DNA of 9,369 nucleotides from NCBI GenBank assembly GCA_016780605.1, contig JADHLS010000146.1, positions 1 through 9,369 of the forward strand, read 5' to 3'. Every line of letters starts with the position of its first letter. The first letter of the stretch is position 1. The translations under genes were made by a program, and so were the position numbers. Of this stretch, positions 1-6,108 are shown in pieces. Under the pieces are notes generated by a model, which worked only from the letters and a program-made list of their open reading frames with translations, searched no databases and was not told the origin of the DNA. The DNA is from Reyranella sp. GTDB taxonomy: Bacteria > Pseudomonadota > Alphaproteobacteria > Reyranellales > Reyranellaceae.

Positions 1-253
1 TCTTGAAGTCGCGGGTCGCCGCCATGAATGCCTTGTCGGCTTCGTCGAGCTTCAGCGCATGCTCGCCCATCTCCTCGCGGCTGAACATCGGTAGCGCTTC
101 CAGGATCAACTCGCGCACATCGACGTCGTTCAGCCAGTTGTCGAGATCGAAGCTGTAGCCCTTGCCGAGGTCAGCGGTGAACTCGACCCACTGATCGACC
201 AGCTCGAGCAGATCAGCGACGTCGGGCGGTCCTGGCGGCGGTGCGGGTTTCAT
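1..253 (-). CDS. Acidic hypothetical protein, 3' end missing; candidate immunity partner
   Basis: An open frame starts with ATG at 253-251 and runs off the left edge without a stop; 84 codons are visible. Its ATG overlaps the TGA of the preceding gene (ATGA, 253-250), an arrangement typical of translationally coupled pairs. The protein begins MKPAPPPGPPDVADLLELVD and has no signal peptide or membrane segment. It is strongly acidic: I count about 19 Asp/Glu against 8 Lys/Arg. The look is helical, with hydrophobic residues spaced through acidic stretches. I do not recognise a named family. The neighbour upstream resembles a polymorphic-toxin nuclease, and small acidic proteins encoded directly behind such toxins are commonly their immunity proteins; that role is inferred from position, overlap and charge only. 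Codon third positions are mostly G/C, as in neighbouring genes, which supports real coding. Confidence 0.7.
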   Translation of the reverse strand, partial: MKPAPPPGPPDVADLLELVDQWVEFTADLGKGYSFDLDNWLNDVDVRELILEALPMFSREEMGEHALKLDEADKAFMAATRDFK

Positions 254-726
254 TCGCCACGCTCCGCCTGGCGGCGCCAGTAGCGCTCGCCGTCGTTGGG
301 CTTGAAGAAGGTCCGGATCACCCCGTTGGGATTGAAGGCGATGAAGGCGCCGGTCTGCTGATCATAGCGGGTGATGACGCCATCGCGCCGCACAGCCTCG
401 AGGATCGGGCCGCCGGCTTTGGCGTCGCGCAGCAGCTGCGCCTGGCGCAGGTAGTCCTGCTTGGAGATGTGGCCGAATTCCGGGCCGTGCTTGTCGAAAT
501 GCTCATCGAGGCGACGCGGGTCGGCGAAGCCCACGCTTGCGCCGAAACCATGCCGGGCGGTCGACACGCTGCTGTCGCCGGCCACCGAGCTGCGCACGAG
601 GTCGCGCTGGCCGCGCTCGGTGACATGTGACCAGTAGAGAAAAATCGCGACGGCCGCCAACGCCGCCGTCAGCAGGCGGCGCCAAGGGAACCGTGCGAGG
701 CGGAATCGTGCCGGGCGGGCCATCAT
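250..726 (-). CDS. Membrane-anchored protein with toxin-like (barnase/EndoU-type) C-terminal domain
   Basis: A 158-residue protein. I start it at the ATG at 726-724; a second ATG follows directly. It lies 5 bases after the puuD stop, has no strong Shine-Dalgarno, and is probably translated by coupling. The N-terminus is basic (residues 1-18), followed by one hydrophobic segment at about 19-33 (LLTAALAAVAIFLYW), so it looks like a signal anchor with the rest outside the cytoplasm. Residues about 70-150 carry a dense motif set: LDEHFDKHGPEFG (73-85), DYLRQAQLL (91-99), RRDGVITRYD (113-122), GAFIAFNPNG (126-135) and IRTFFKPNDGERYW (137-150). This pattern recalls small RNase domains of the barnase/EndoU/colicin-E5/RelE group found at the ends of polymorphic toxins. 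His76, His80, Arg120, Thr139 and Lys142 are candidate active-site residues by that analogy. Family placement is from memory of the pattern, not a search; an uncharacterised non-toxin enzyme is possible. Confidence 0.72.
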   Translation of the reverse strand: MMARPARFRLARFPWRRLLTAALAAVAIFLYWSHVTERGQRDLVRSSVAGDSSVSTARHGFGASVGFADPRRLDEHFDKHGPEFGHISKQDYLRQAQLLRDAKAGGPILEAVRRDGVITRYDQQTGAFIAFNPNGVIRTFFKPNDGERYWRRQAERGE

Positions 727-731
727 GCCCG

Positions 732-1919
732 CTATTCTGCGCCGCCCTTGAACCAGCGCGCAATCAGGCGTCGCTCGGCTTCCGTTATGTTCGTCAGGTT
801 GCCCGGCGGCATGACTCGGGTGACCCACACCTGTTGGTTGATCATCGCTGCCCGATCGCGGATTTGCTGCTGCGTCTCCAAGATCACGCCCTTTGGCGGA
901 GCGGCAAAACCTTCCTGCGTAGGCTTGACGGCGTGGCAAGGTTGGCAGCGCTCGCGGAAGATCGGCTGGACCTCGGCGAAGGAGGCGGGCGGTCCGATGT
1001 CGGGGGCGGGGCGCGGCAGGGAGACGATGGCGGTTATCGCCAGCATGACCAGGCCCGAGGCCAGCACCAGCGGGTTCTGATTGCCCTTGTGGCGCTGGAC
1101 GAACCATACCCGGATCAATGCACCCGACGCAGAAATCAGGAGGAGCAGGGCCCAGTTCCAGGGATGTCCATAGAGGCCGGCATAGTGGTTGCTGATCATG
1201 GTGAACAGCACCGGCAGGGTGAAGTAGGTGTTGTGAACCGAGCGCTGCCGGCCCATCAGGCCGAACTTGGGATCGGGGGTGCGGCCTTCCTCCTTGGCCT
1301 TCACCAGCTCGCGCTGGCCCGGGATGATCACGAAATAGACGTTCAGCACCATGATGGTGCCGAGCATGGCGCCGAAGTGGAGATAGGCGCCGCGGCCCGA
1401 GAACAGATGACAGAGAGCCCAGGCCGCGATCGCGCAATAGAGCGCGAGCAGGCTGCCCAGCATTGCGTCATCCTCGCCGAACGCCGAGCGGCAGAGCGCG
1501 TCATAGACCAGCCAGCCCAACACCAGGAAGCCCAGGCCGATGGCGATCGCCTCCGGCTTGCTGAGAGCCATCACCGCCGGATCGATGAGCGCGACCTCCG
1601 CGCCGTAATAGTAGACCAGGCACAGCAGGAAGAACCCCGTGATCAGGGTCGTGTAGGCTTCCCACTTGAACCAGTGCAGCTCGGGTGGAAGCTTCTCGGG
1701 CGCTACCTTGAACTTCTTGGCGGTGTAGAAGCCGCCGCCATGGACCGCCCAGACCTCGCCGCCGATGCCCCTGGCGGCGTCGGCCGGATCGAGGGGCGGA
1801 TGGAGATGGTTGTCCAGCCAGATGAAGTAGAACGATGCTCCGATCCAGGCGATGCCCACGATCATGTGGGCCCAGCGCAGGATCAGATTGAGCCATTCAA
1901 CAATGAAAGCGGCGTCCAT
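732..1919 (-). CDS. puuD: Urate hydroxylase PuuD, membrane protein with C-terminal cytochrome c domain
   Basis: A 395-residue protein that oxidises urate to 5-hydroxyisourate at the cytoplasmic membrane, the first step of urate breakdown, passing electrons to its own cytochrome c domain rather than making peroxide as soluble uricase does (known for the family). The N-terminal domain (about 1-300) has around eight hydrophobic helices, beginning with WLNLILRWAHMIVGIAWIG (9-27), with conserved His/Trp such as H18, H38, H40, W57 and H60. The C-terminal domain (about 310-395) has the haem c site CQPCH at 325-329 and a likely axial Met370 in VMPPGN. Both parts are intact and the length is normal for the family. 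I start at ATG 1919-1917; the Shine-Dalgarno is weak. The preceding dehydrogenase ends 104 bases upstream, leaving room for its own promoter. The toxin-like gene follows after 5 bases. Confidence 0.93.
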   Translation of the reverse strand: MDAAFIVEWLNLILRWAHMIVGIAWIGASFYFIWLDNHLHPPLDPADAARGIGGEVWAVHGGGFYTAKKFKVAPEKLPPELHWFKWEAYTTLITGFFLLCLVYYYGAEVALIDPAVMALSKPEAIAIGLGFLVLGWLVYDALCRSAFGEDDAMLGSLLALYCAIAAWALCHLFSGRGAYLHFGAMLGTIMVLNVYFVIIPGQRELVKAKEEGRTPDPKFGLMGRQRSVHNTYFTLPVLFTMISNHYAGLYGHPWNWALLLLISASGALIRVWFVQRHKGNQNPLVLASGLVMLAITAIVSLPRPAPDIGPPASFAEVQPIFRERCQPCHAVKPTQEGFAAPPKGVILETQQQIRDRAAMINQQVWVTRVMPPGNLTNITEAERRLIARWFKGGAE

Positions 1920-1953
1920 GCGTCGTCATAGCGCCTGGGCTCAAGAGACGTCC

Positions 1954-1982
1954 TGGCCGCGAGTTGCGCTCCCCCGCGGCCA
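1954..1982. repeat. Inverted repeat upstream of puuD (8-bp arms)
   Basis: TGGCCGCG at 1954-1961 and its exact complement CGCGGCCA at 1975-1982 flank a 13-base spacer. It sits 35 bases before the puuD start in the acyl-CoA dehydrogenase/puuD gap. No T-run follows the stem on the minus strand, so it is not a textbook intrinsic terminator. It may be a weak hairpin or chance in GC-rich DNA. Confidence 0.35.
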
Positions 1983-1996
1983 AGCTAGCGATTTTG

Positions 1997-2017
1997 ATGC
2001 CACGCATACAGTGGCAT
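1997..2017. promoter_or_regulatory. Dyad ATGCCAC-N7-GTGGCAT, possible operator for puuD
   Basis: A perfect 7-bp inverted repeat with a 7-base spacer, 6 bases past the stop of the acyl-CoA dehydrogenase gene and about 78 bases upstream of the puuD start. Arm length, spacing and the 21-bp span fit a binding site for a dimeric regulator. It is not followed by a T-run in the direction of transcription, which argues against a terminator. I do not recognise the regulator, and I could not place confident -35/-10 boxes in this gap. Confidence 0.4.
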
Positions 2018-2023
2018 TGCGAA

Positions 2024-3298
2024 TCAGTGACGGCTGAGCTCGGCGCGGCCGACCACCATGTGATGTACCTCGTCCGGACCGTCGGCAAAACGCAGATGCC
2101 GCTGATTCATGTACATCTCGGCAAGCGGGGTCCAGTGCGAGATGCCGGTGGCGCCGTGGATCTGGATCGCCTGGTCGATGATGGTGCAGACCTTCTCGGG
2201 CACCATGGCCTTGACCATGCTGACCCAGATTCGGGCTTCGCGGCTGCCCAGCACGTCCATCGCCTTGGCGGCCTTCAGCACCATGAGCCGCATGGCCTCG
2301 ATCTCGATGCGCGCCCGCGACACCAGCTCGAGATTCTTGCCGAGCGCGATCAGGTTCTTGCCGAAGGCCTGGCGCGTCGAGCCGCGCTTGACCATCAGGT
2401 CGAGCGCCTTCTCGGCGGCGCCGATCGAACGCATGCAGTGATGGATGCGGCCCGGTCCCAGGCGGACCTGCGAGATCTCGAAGCCTCGGCCTTCGCCCAG
2501 CAGGATGTTCTCCTTTGGGACCCGGGCGTTCTCGAACTTGATGTGCATGTGACCGCGCGGCGCGTGGTCGTGGCCGAACACCTCCATCGGTCCCAGGATC
2601 TTCACGCCCGGCGTGTCGATGGGCACCAGGATCTGCGACTGCTGGAACTGCGGCGAGGCGTCGGGGCTGGTCTTGACCATGGTGATCATGATCTTGCAGC
2701 GCGGATCGCCGGCACCGGAGATGAAGTACTTCTCGCCGTTGATCACCCAGTCGTCGCCGTCGAGCACGGCGCGCGTGGCGACGTTCTTGGCGTCCGACGA
2801 GGCGACGTTGGGCTCGGTCATGGCGTAGGCCGAGCGGATCTCGCCGTTCAGCAGCGGCTTCAGCCACTTCTCCTTCTGCTCGGGCGTACCCACCCGCTCC
2901 AGCACCTCCATGTTGCCGGTGTCGGGCGCCGAGCAGTTTAGCGATTCCGAGGCGAGTGGCTGCTTGCCGAGCTCGGCCGCGATGTAGGCGTAGTCGAGGT
3001 TGGTGAGCCCGCGGCCGATCTCGGAGCCGGGCAGGAAGAAGTTCCAGAGGCCGGACGCCTTGGCCTTGTTCTTGGCGCCCTCGAGCAGCTCCAGTTGGCC
3101 GGGCGCCCAGCTCCAGCGGTCCTTGCGACCCTCGCCCAGCTTGAAGAACTTCTCCGTGATGGGCGCGACGTTCTCTTCGATGTGCTTCACCACCGCGTCG
3201 TAAAGAGGCTGCGCCTCCTTCGACATGGCGAGGTTGTTGAGCTCCGGGTTGTTGAGATCAGGGCGCGCCATCGCGCCCCGCTTGGCCATCACGTTCAT
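2024..3298 (-). CDS. Acyl-CoA dehydrogenase, ACAD10/11-like
   Basis: A 424-residue FAD-dependent acyl-CoA dehydrogenase, complete from the helical N-domain (about 30-155) through the beta domain with the FAD/substrate motif YAMTEPNVASSDA (158-170), to the C-terminal helical domain (about 270-424). GRIHHCMRSIGAAEKAL (283-299), IHGATGISHWTPLAEMYMN (380-398) and RFADGPDEVH (403-412) are typical of the ACAD10/ACAD11 subgroup. In alignment with classical members, Asp406 falls where the catalytic Glu of the YEGT motif would be; this also occurs in that subgroup. The physiological substrate cannot be read from sequence; branched, aromatic or hydroxy acyl-CoAs are all possible, and a link to oxalate or formate is not obvious. 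The start at 3298 has a good Shine-Dalgarno (GAGGAG, spacing about 6) inside a hairpin. Met4 and Met10 are alternative starts with less support. Confidence 0.92.
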   Translation of the reverse strand: MNVMAKRGAMARPDLNNPELNNLAMSKEAQPLYDAVVKHIEENVAPITEKFFKLGEGRKDRWSWAPGQLELLEGAKNKAKASGLWNFFLPGSEIGRGLTNLDYAYIAAELGKQPLASESLNCSAPDTGNMEVLERVGTPEQKEKWLKPLLNGEIRSAYAMTEPNVASSDAKNVATRAVLDGDDWVINGEKYFISGAGDPRCKIMITMVKTSPDASPQFQQSQILVPIDTPGVKILGPMEVFGHDHAPRGHMHIKFENARVPKENILLGEGRGFEISQVRLGPGRIHHCMRSIGAAEKALDLMVKRGSTRQAFGKNLIALGKNLELVSRARIEIEAMRLMVLKAAKAMDVLGSREARIWVSMVKAMVPEKVCTIIDQAIQIHGATGISHWTPLAEMYMNQRHLRFADGPDEVHHMVVGRAELSRH

Positions 3299-3301
3299 GG
3301 T

Positions 3302-3327
3302 GTCTCCTCAGTCTTGACTGAGGAGAC
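3302..3327 (-). promoter_or_regulatory. Perfect 12-bp hairpin burying the Shine-Dalgarno of the acyl-CoA dehydrogenase gene
   Basis: GTCTCCTCAGTC (3302-3313) and GACTGAGGAGAC (3316-3327) are exact complements separated by two bases, so in RNA a 10- to 11-bp stem with a small loop would form. On the minus-strand transcript the 3' arm is GACTGAGGAGAC, which contains the GAGGAG ribosome binding site, followed by ACC-ATG-type spacing to the start at 3298. The element fills most of the 35-base gap after fhs (stop 3336-3334). No T-run follows, so it is not a normal terminator. Sequestration of the binding site, or mRNA processing between fhs and the dehydrogenase, is inferred from the geometry. Confidence 0.65.
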
Positions 3328-3333
3328 CCTAGA

Positions 3334-5031
3334 CTAAAACAGACCGACAATCTTCCCATCGGGACCGATGTCGATGCTGTTGGCCGCCGGAACCTTCGGC
3401 AGGCCGGGCATGGTCATGATGTCCCCGCACACCGCCACCACGAACTCGGCCCCAGCCGACAGGCGAACCTCGCGCACCGTCACGACGTGGTCACTCGGCG
3501 CGCCCTTGGAATCCGGGTTGGTCGAGAAGCTGTACTGCGTCTTGGCGATGCAAACCGGCACCTTGCCGAAGCCCATGGCCTCGAACGAGGTGAGCTGGTC
3601 CTGCACCGGCTTGGCAATGGCGATGTCGCGGGCGCGATAGATCTCCTTGGCAATGGTACGGATCTTTTCGACCAGCGGCATGTCGTCGGGATAGAGCAGC
3701 TTCATGTCGCTCTTGCCGCTGTCGACGGCCTTGACCACAGCGCGGGCGACGTCGGCAGCACCCTTGCCGCCCTCGGCCCAGTGGTCGGCCATGACGGCCT
3801 CCACGCCGAGCTTGGCACAAGCCGACTTCACCAGGGCAATCTCGGCGTCGGTGTCGGCGCTGAATCGATTGATCGAGATCACCGGCACCAGGCCGAACTT
3901 CTTCACGTTCTCGACATGGCGCTGCAGGTTCGACATGCCGACTTCGAGGGCCTTGAGGTTCTCGGTCTTGAGATCCTCCTTCTTCACGCCGCCATGCATC
4001 TTGAGCGCGCGGATCGTGGCCACCAGCACCACGGCGTCGGGCCTGAGGCCCGTCTTGCGGCATTTGATGTCGATGAACTTCTCGCCTCCCAGGTCGGCTC
4101 CGAAGCCCGCCTCGGTCACGACATAGTCGGCAAGCTTCAGCGCCGTGGTCGTTGCCAGCACCGAGTTACATCCGTGCGCGATATTGGCGAACGGCCCGCC
4201 GTGGATGAAGGCGGGCGTGCCTTCCAGCGTCTGCACCAGGTTGGGCGCCAGCGCGTCCTTCAAGAGCACGGCCATCGGGCCGTGCGCCTTGAGGTCGGCG
4301 GCACGTACCGGCTTACGCTCGCGGGTATAGGCAACGATGATGTTGCCCAGTCGCGCCTTCAGGTCCTCGAGGTCCTTAGCGAGGCAGAAGATGGCCATGA
4401 CCTCCGAGGCGACGGTGATGTCGAAGCCGTCCTCACGGGGAAAGCCGTTGGCCACGCCGCCCAAGGACGACACGAGCTGGCGCAGGCTGCGGTCGTTCAT
4501 GTCGATGGCGCGGCGCCAGGCGACGCGGCGGCCGTCGATGCCGAGTGCATTGCCCCAGTAGATATGATTGTCGATCAATGCCGACAGGAGATTGTGCGCG
4601 GCGCCGATCGCATGGAAGTCGCCGGTGAAGTGGAGGTTGATATCCTCCATGGGCACGACCTGGGCATAGCCGCCGCCCGCCGCGCCGCCCTTCATGCCGA
4701 ACGACGGCCCGAGCGAGGGTTCGCGCAGGCAAAGCATCGCTTTCTTGCCGATGTGATTGAGCGCGTCGGTGAGGCCCACGGTGGTGGTGGTCTTGCCTTC
4801 GCCGGCCGGCGTCGGGGAGATCGCCGACACCAGGATCAGCTTGCCGTTGGGCTTGTCCTTCAGGGACTTGATGTAGTCCATCGAGACCTTGGCCTTGTAG
4901 TGGCCGTAGGGCTCGAGGTTCTCCGATGCGATGCCTAGCTTCTCTTTTGCCAGATCCATGATCGGGCGCTTGATGGCTTCCTGGGCGATCTGGATGTCTG
5001 ATTTCGGATTGGTATGCTGAGACGCAGGCAT
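3334..5031 (-). CDS. fhs: Formate-tetrahydrofolate ligase (formyltetrahydrofolate synthetase)
   Basis: A 565-residue cytoplasmic enzyme that joins formate to tetrahydrofolate with ATP to give 10-formyl-THF, the entry of formate into one-carbon metabolism. The ATP-binding loop [12 protein letters not shown] is at 73-84, followed by [19 protein letters not shown] (103-121), a signature of the family. The protein is full length (families usually about 555-560 residues) and uninterrupted to the C-terminal [13 protein letters not shown] chose the ATG at 5031-5029 because AGAGGA lies about 9 bases upstream and homologous sequence begins near here; an upstream in-frame ATG at 5142 would translate a palindromic repeat and add 37 unrelated residues. 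It follows oxc, frc and a formyltransferase-like gene, so its likely job is charging formate from oxalate onto folate. It may be transcribed with them despite the 143-base gap. Confidence 0.97.
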   Translation of the reverse strand: MPASQHTNPKSDIQIAQEAIKRPIMDLAKEKLGIASENLEPYGHYKAKVSMDYIKSLKDKPNGKLILVSAISPTPAGEGKTTTTVGLTDALNHIGKKAMLCLREPSLGPSFGMKGGAAGGGYAQVVPMEDINLHFTGDFHAIGAAHNLLSALIDNHIYWGNALGIDGRRVAWRRAIDMNDRSLRQLVSSLGGVANGFPREDGFDITVASEVMAIFCLAKDLEDLKARLGNIIVAYTRERKPVRAADLKAHGPMAVLLKDALAPNLVQTLEGTPAFIHGGPFANIAHGCNSVLATTTALKLADYVVTEAGFGADLGGEKFIDIKCRKTGLRPDAVVLVATIRALKMHGGVKKEDLKTENLKALEVGMSNLQRHVENVKKFGLVPVISINRFSADTDAEIALVKSACAKLGVEAVMADHWAEGGKGAADVARAVVKAVDSGKSDMKLLYPDDMPLVEKIRTIAKEIYRARDIAIAKPVQDQLTSFEAMGFGKVPVCIAKTQYSFSTNPDSKGAPSDHVVTVREVRLSAGAEFVVAVCGDIMTMPGLPKVPAANSIDIGPDGKIVGLF

Positions 5032-5058
5032 CGGACGGTTTCCTCTGTTAGCGGACTT

Positions 5059-5165
5059 CCTCACCCTGAGGAGCCACGCGCAGCGGGGCGTCTCGAAGGG
5101 TGGGCCACAGTCTTGTTGTTGCCCACCCTTCGAGACGCGCACTGCCTGCGCTCCTCAGGGTGAGG
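5059..5165. repeat. Large interrupted palindromic intergenic repeat
   Basis: Outer arms CCTCACCCTGAGGAGC (5059-5074) and GCTCCTCAGGGTGAGG (5150-5165) are perfect 16-bp complements. Inner arms of 18 bp (5088-5105 and 5121-5138) are also perfect complements and contain CTCGAAGGGTGGGC and its complement. They enclose a 15-base loop (5106-5120). Between inner and outer arms are imperfect strands of 13 and 11 bases. The whole 107-bp element fills most of the gap between the formyltransferase-like gene and fhs. Its wording matches a dispersed intergenic palindrome I recall from Bradyrhizobium- and Reyranella-like alphaproteobacteria, comparable to REP/BIME elements. It could stabilise or partly attenuate the operon mRNA, but there is no T-run. 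Confidence 0.85.
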
Positions 5166-5174
5166 TGGTTTTCT

Positions 5175-6104
5175 TCAGGTCAGCCGTGCGCCGACGGCCA
5201 GTTTGGCGGCAGCGGCCCATTCGCCGGCGCCAACTTTGGGCCCGTCGGCAGGCTTCACGCGCAGGACCTTGATGCGGCCGTCCGGCACGACGACGGTGAA
5301 GCCGTCGGCCGACACATCGACGACTTCGCCATACTTGCCGCCGATCCCCTTGGGATCGCGCGCCGGGAGGGGCTGGATGTCGAAGATCTGCAGGTTCTTG
5401 CCGTCGATCGTGGTCCAGGCTCCGGGAGCGGGATTGCAGCCACGGATCAGGGGGTCGATCTGGCGCCATGACTTGCCCCAGTCGATACGGGCGATGTCGG
5501 CCGTGGCGCGGCCTTCGTACGTCGCCTTGGATTCGTCCTGCTTGATGCGCGGTGCCTTCCCCGCCTTCACCAGGTCGACCGATTCCAGCATGGCGTCGAC
5601 GCCCATCGGGAACAGGCGGTCAAAGTAAACCGTGCCCAGCGTGTCCTTCGGCCCGATCGGCGTCTTCTTCTGCAGGAGCACATCACCCGTATCGAGGCCG
5701 TTGTCCGGCCAGAAGATCGAGAGGCCGGTCTCCTTCTCACCAAGGATGATTGGCCAATTGATGGCCGATGCGCCGCGATAGGCCGGCAGCAGCGACGGGT
5801 GGTACTGGATCGAGCCGTGCGTCGGGATGTTCAGGAATTCCTCGGGCACGAACAGGGTCACGAAGGCCATGACCTGCAGGTCAGGCTTCAGCGCCTTGAA
5901 CTCTTCCCACACTTCGGGCTTGCGGTAGGAGGCGGGCTGGAACACCGGCAGCTTGGCCGCCAGGGCTGCTTCCTTGAGCGGATCGGCCTTCTGGCCGGGC
6001 TTCTCCGGCGCCACGTAGACGCCGACGATGTTCTCACCGCGCTTTAGCAGCGCTTCCAGCACAGCCTTGCCGAAGGCTTGCTGGCCATGGACCACGATAC
6101 GCAT
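5175..6104 (-). CDS. Formyltransferase-fold protein, 10-formyl-THF hydrolase-like (ALDH1L1 N-domain type)
   Basis: A 309-residue protein with the formyl-transferase N-domain (about 1-180) and a C-terminal OB-like domain (about 205-309) as in Fmt. The motif SIQYHPSLLPAYRGASAINW (98-117), with FSIFW-like LSIFWPDNGLDTGDVLLQ (128-145), is closer to the N-terminal hydrolase domain of 10-formyltetrahydrofolate dehydrogenase than to Met-tRNA formyltransferase. His102 and Asp138 match the catalytic His and Asp; position 100 is Gln where Fmt has Asn. It could hydrolyse 10-formyl-THF to THF and formate, or transfer the formyl group to an unknown acceptor. The start at 6104 has GGAG about 8 bases upstream and gives the canonical MRIVVHGQ; an upstream ATG at 6170 only adds an Arg-rich out-of-family stretch overlapping frc. 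It lies 4 bases after the frc stop, so it is clearly co-transcribed with the oxalate genes. Confidence 0.87.
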   Translation of the reverse strand: MRIVVHGQQAFGKAVLEALLKRGENIVGVYVAPEKPGQKADPLKEAALAAKLPVFQPASYRKPEVWEEFKALKPDLQVMAFVTLFVPEEFLNIPTHGSIQYHPSLLPAYRGASAINWPIILGEKETGLSIFWPDNGLDTGDVLLQKKTPIGPKDTLGTVYFDRLFPMGVDAMLESVDLVKAGKAPRIKQDESKATYEGRATADIARIDWGKSWRQIDPLIRGCNPAPGAWTTIDGKNLQIFDIQPLPARDPKGIGGKYGEVVDVSADGFTVVVPDGRIKVLRVKPADGPKVGAGEWAAAAKLAVGARLT

Positions 6105-6108
6105 CGGC

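Noticed and set aside
727..1437. N-terminal extension of the toxin-like frame to an upstream ATG, giving 395 residues
   Set aside because: The extra part overlaps puuD in another frame and reads as Arg/Pro/His-rich shadow sequence. Starting at 726 directly after the puuD stop gives a coherent anchor plus domain.
627..1931. Long plus-strand open frame of 434 codons opposite puuD and the toxin-like gene
   Set aside because: It lies antisense to puuD, whose membrane helices and CQPCH haem site are unmistakable. The translation is Arg/Gln/Glu-rich with no recognisable domain, as expected for a GC-rich shadow frame.
3302..3327. Intrinsic terminator after fhs
   Set aside because: The stem is strong, but no T-run follows on the minus-strand transcript, and the next start codon comes within a few bases.
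3487..4938. Plus-strand open frame of 483 codons opposite fhs
   Set aside because: It is antisense to a full-length, well-conserved fhs. The His/Val/Leu-rich composition is typical of the complement of GC-rich coding sequence, and no motif is visible.
5032..5142. 37-residue N-terminal extension of Fhs
   Set aside because: It would translate the palindromic repeat and is unlike the family; the ATG at 5031 has a Shine-Dalgarno and the right length.
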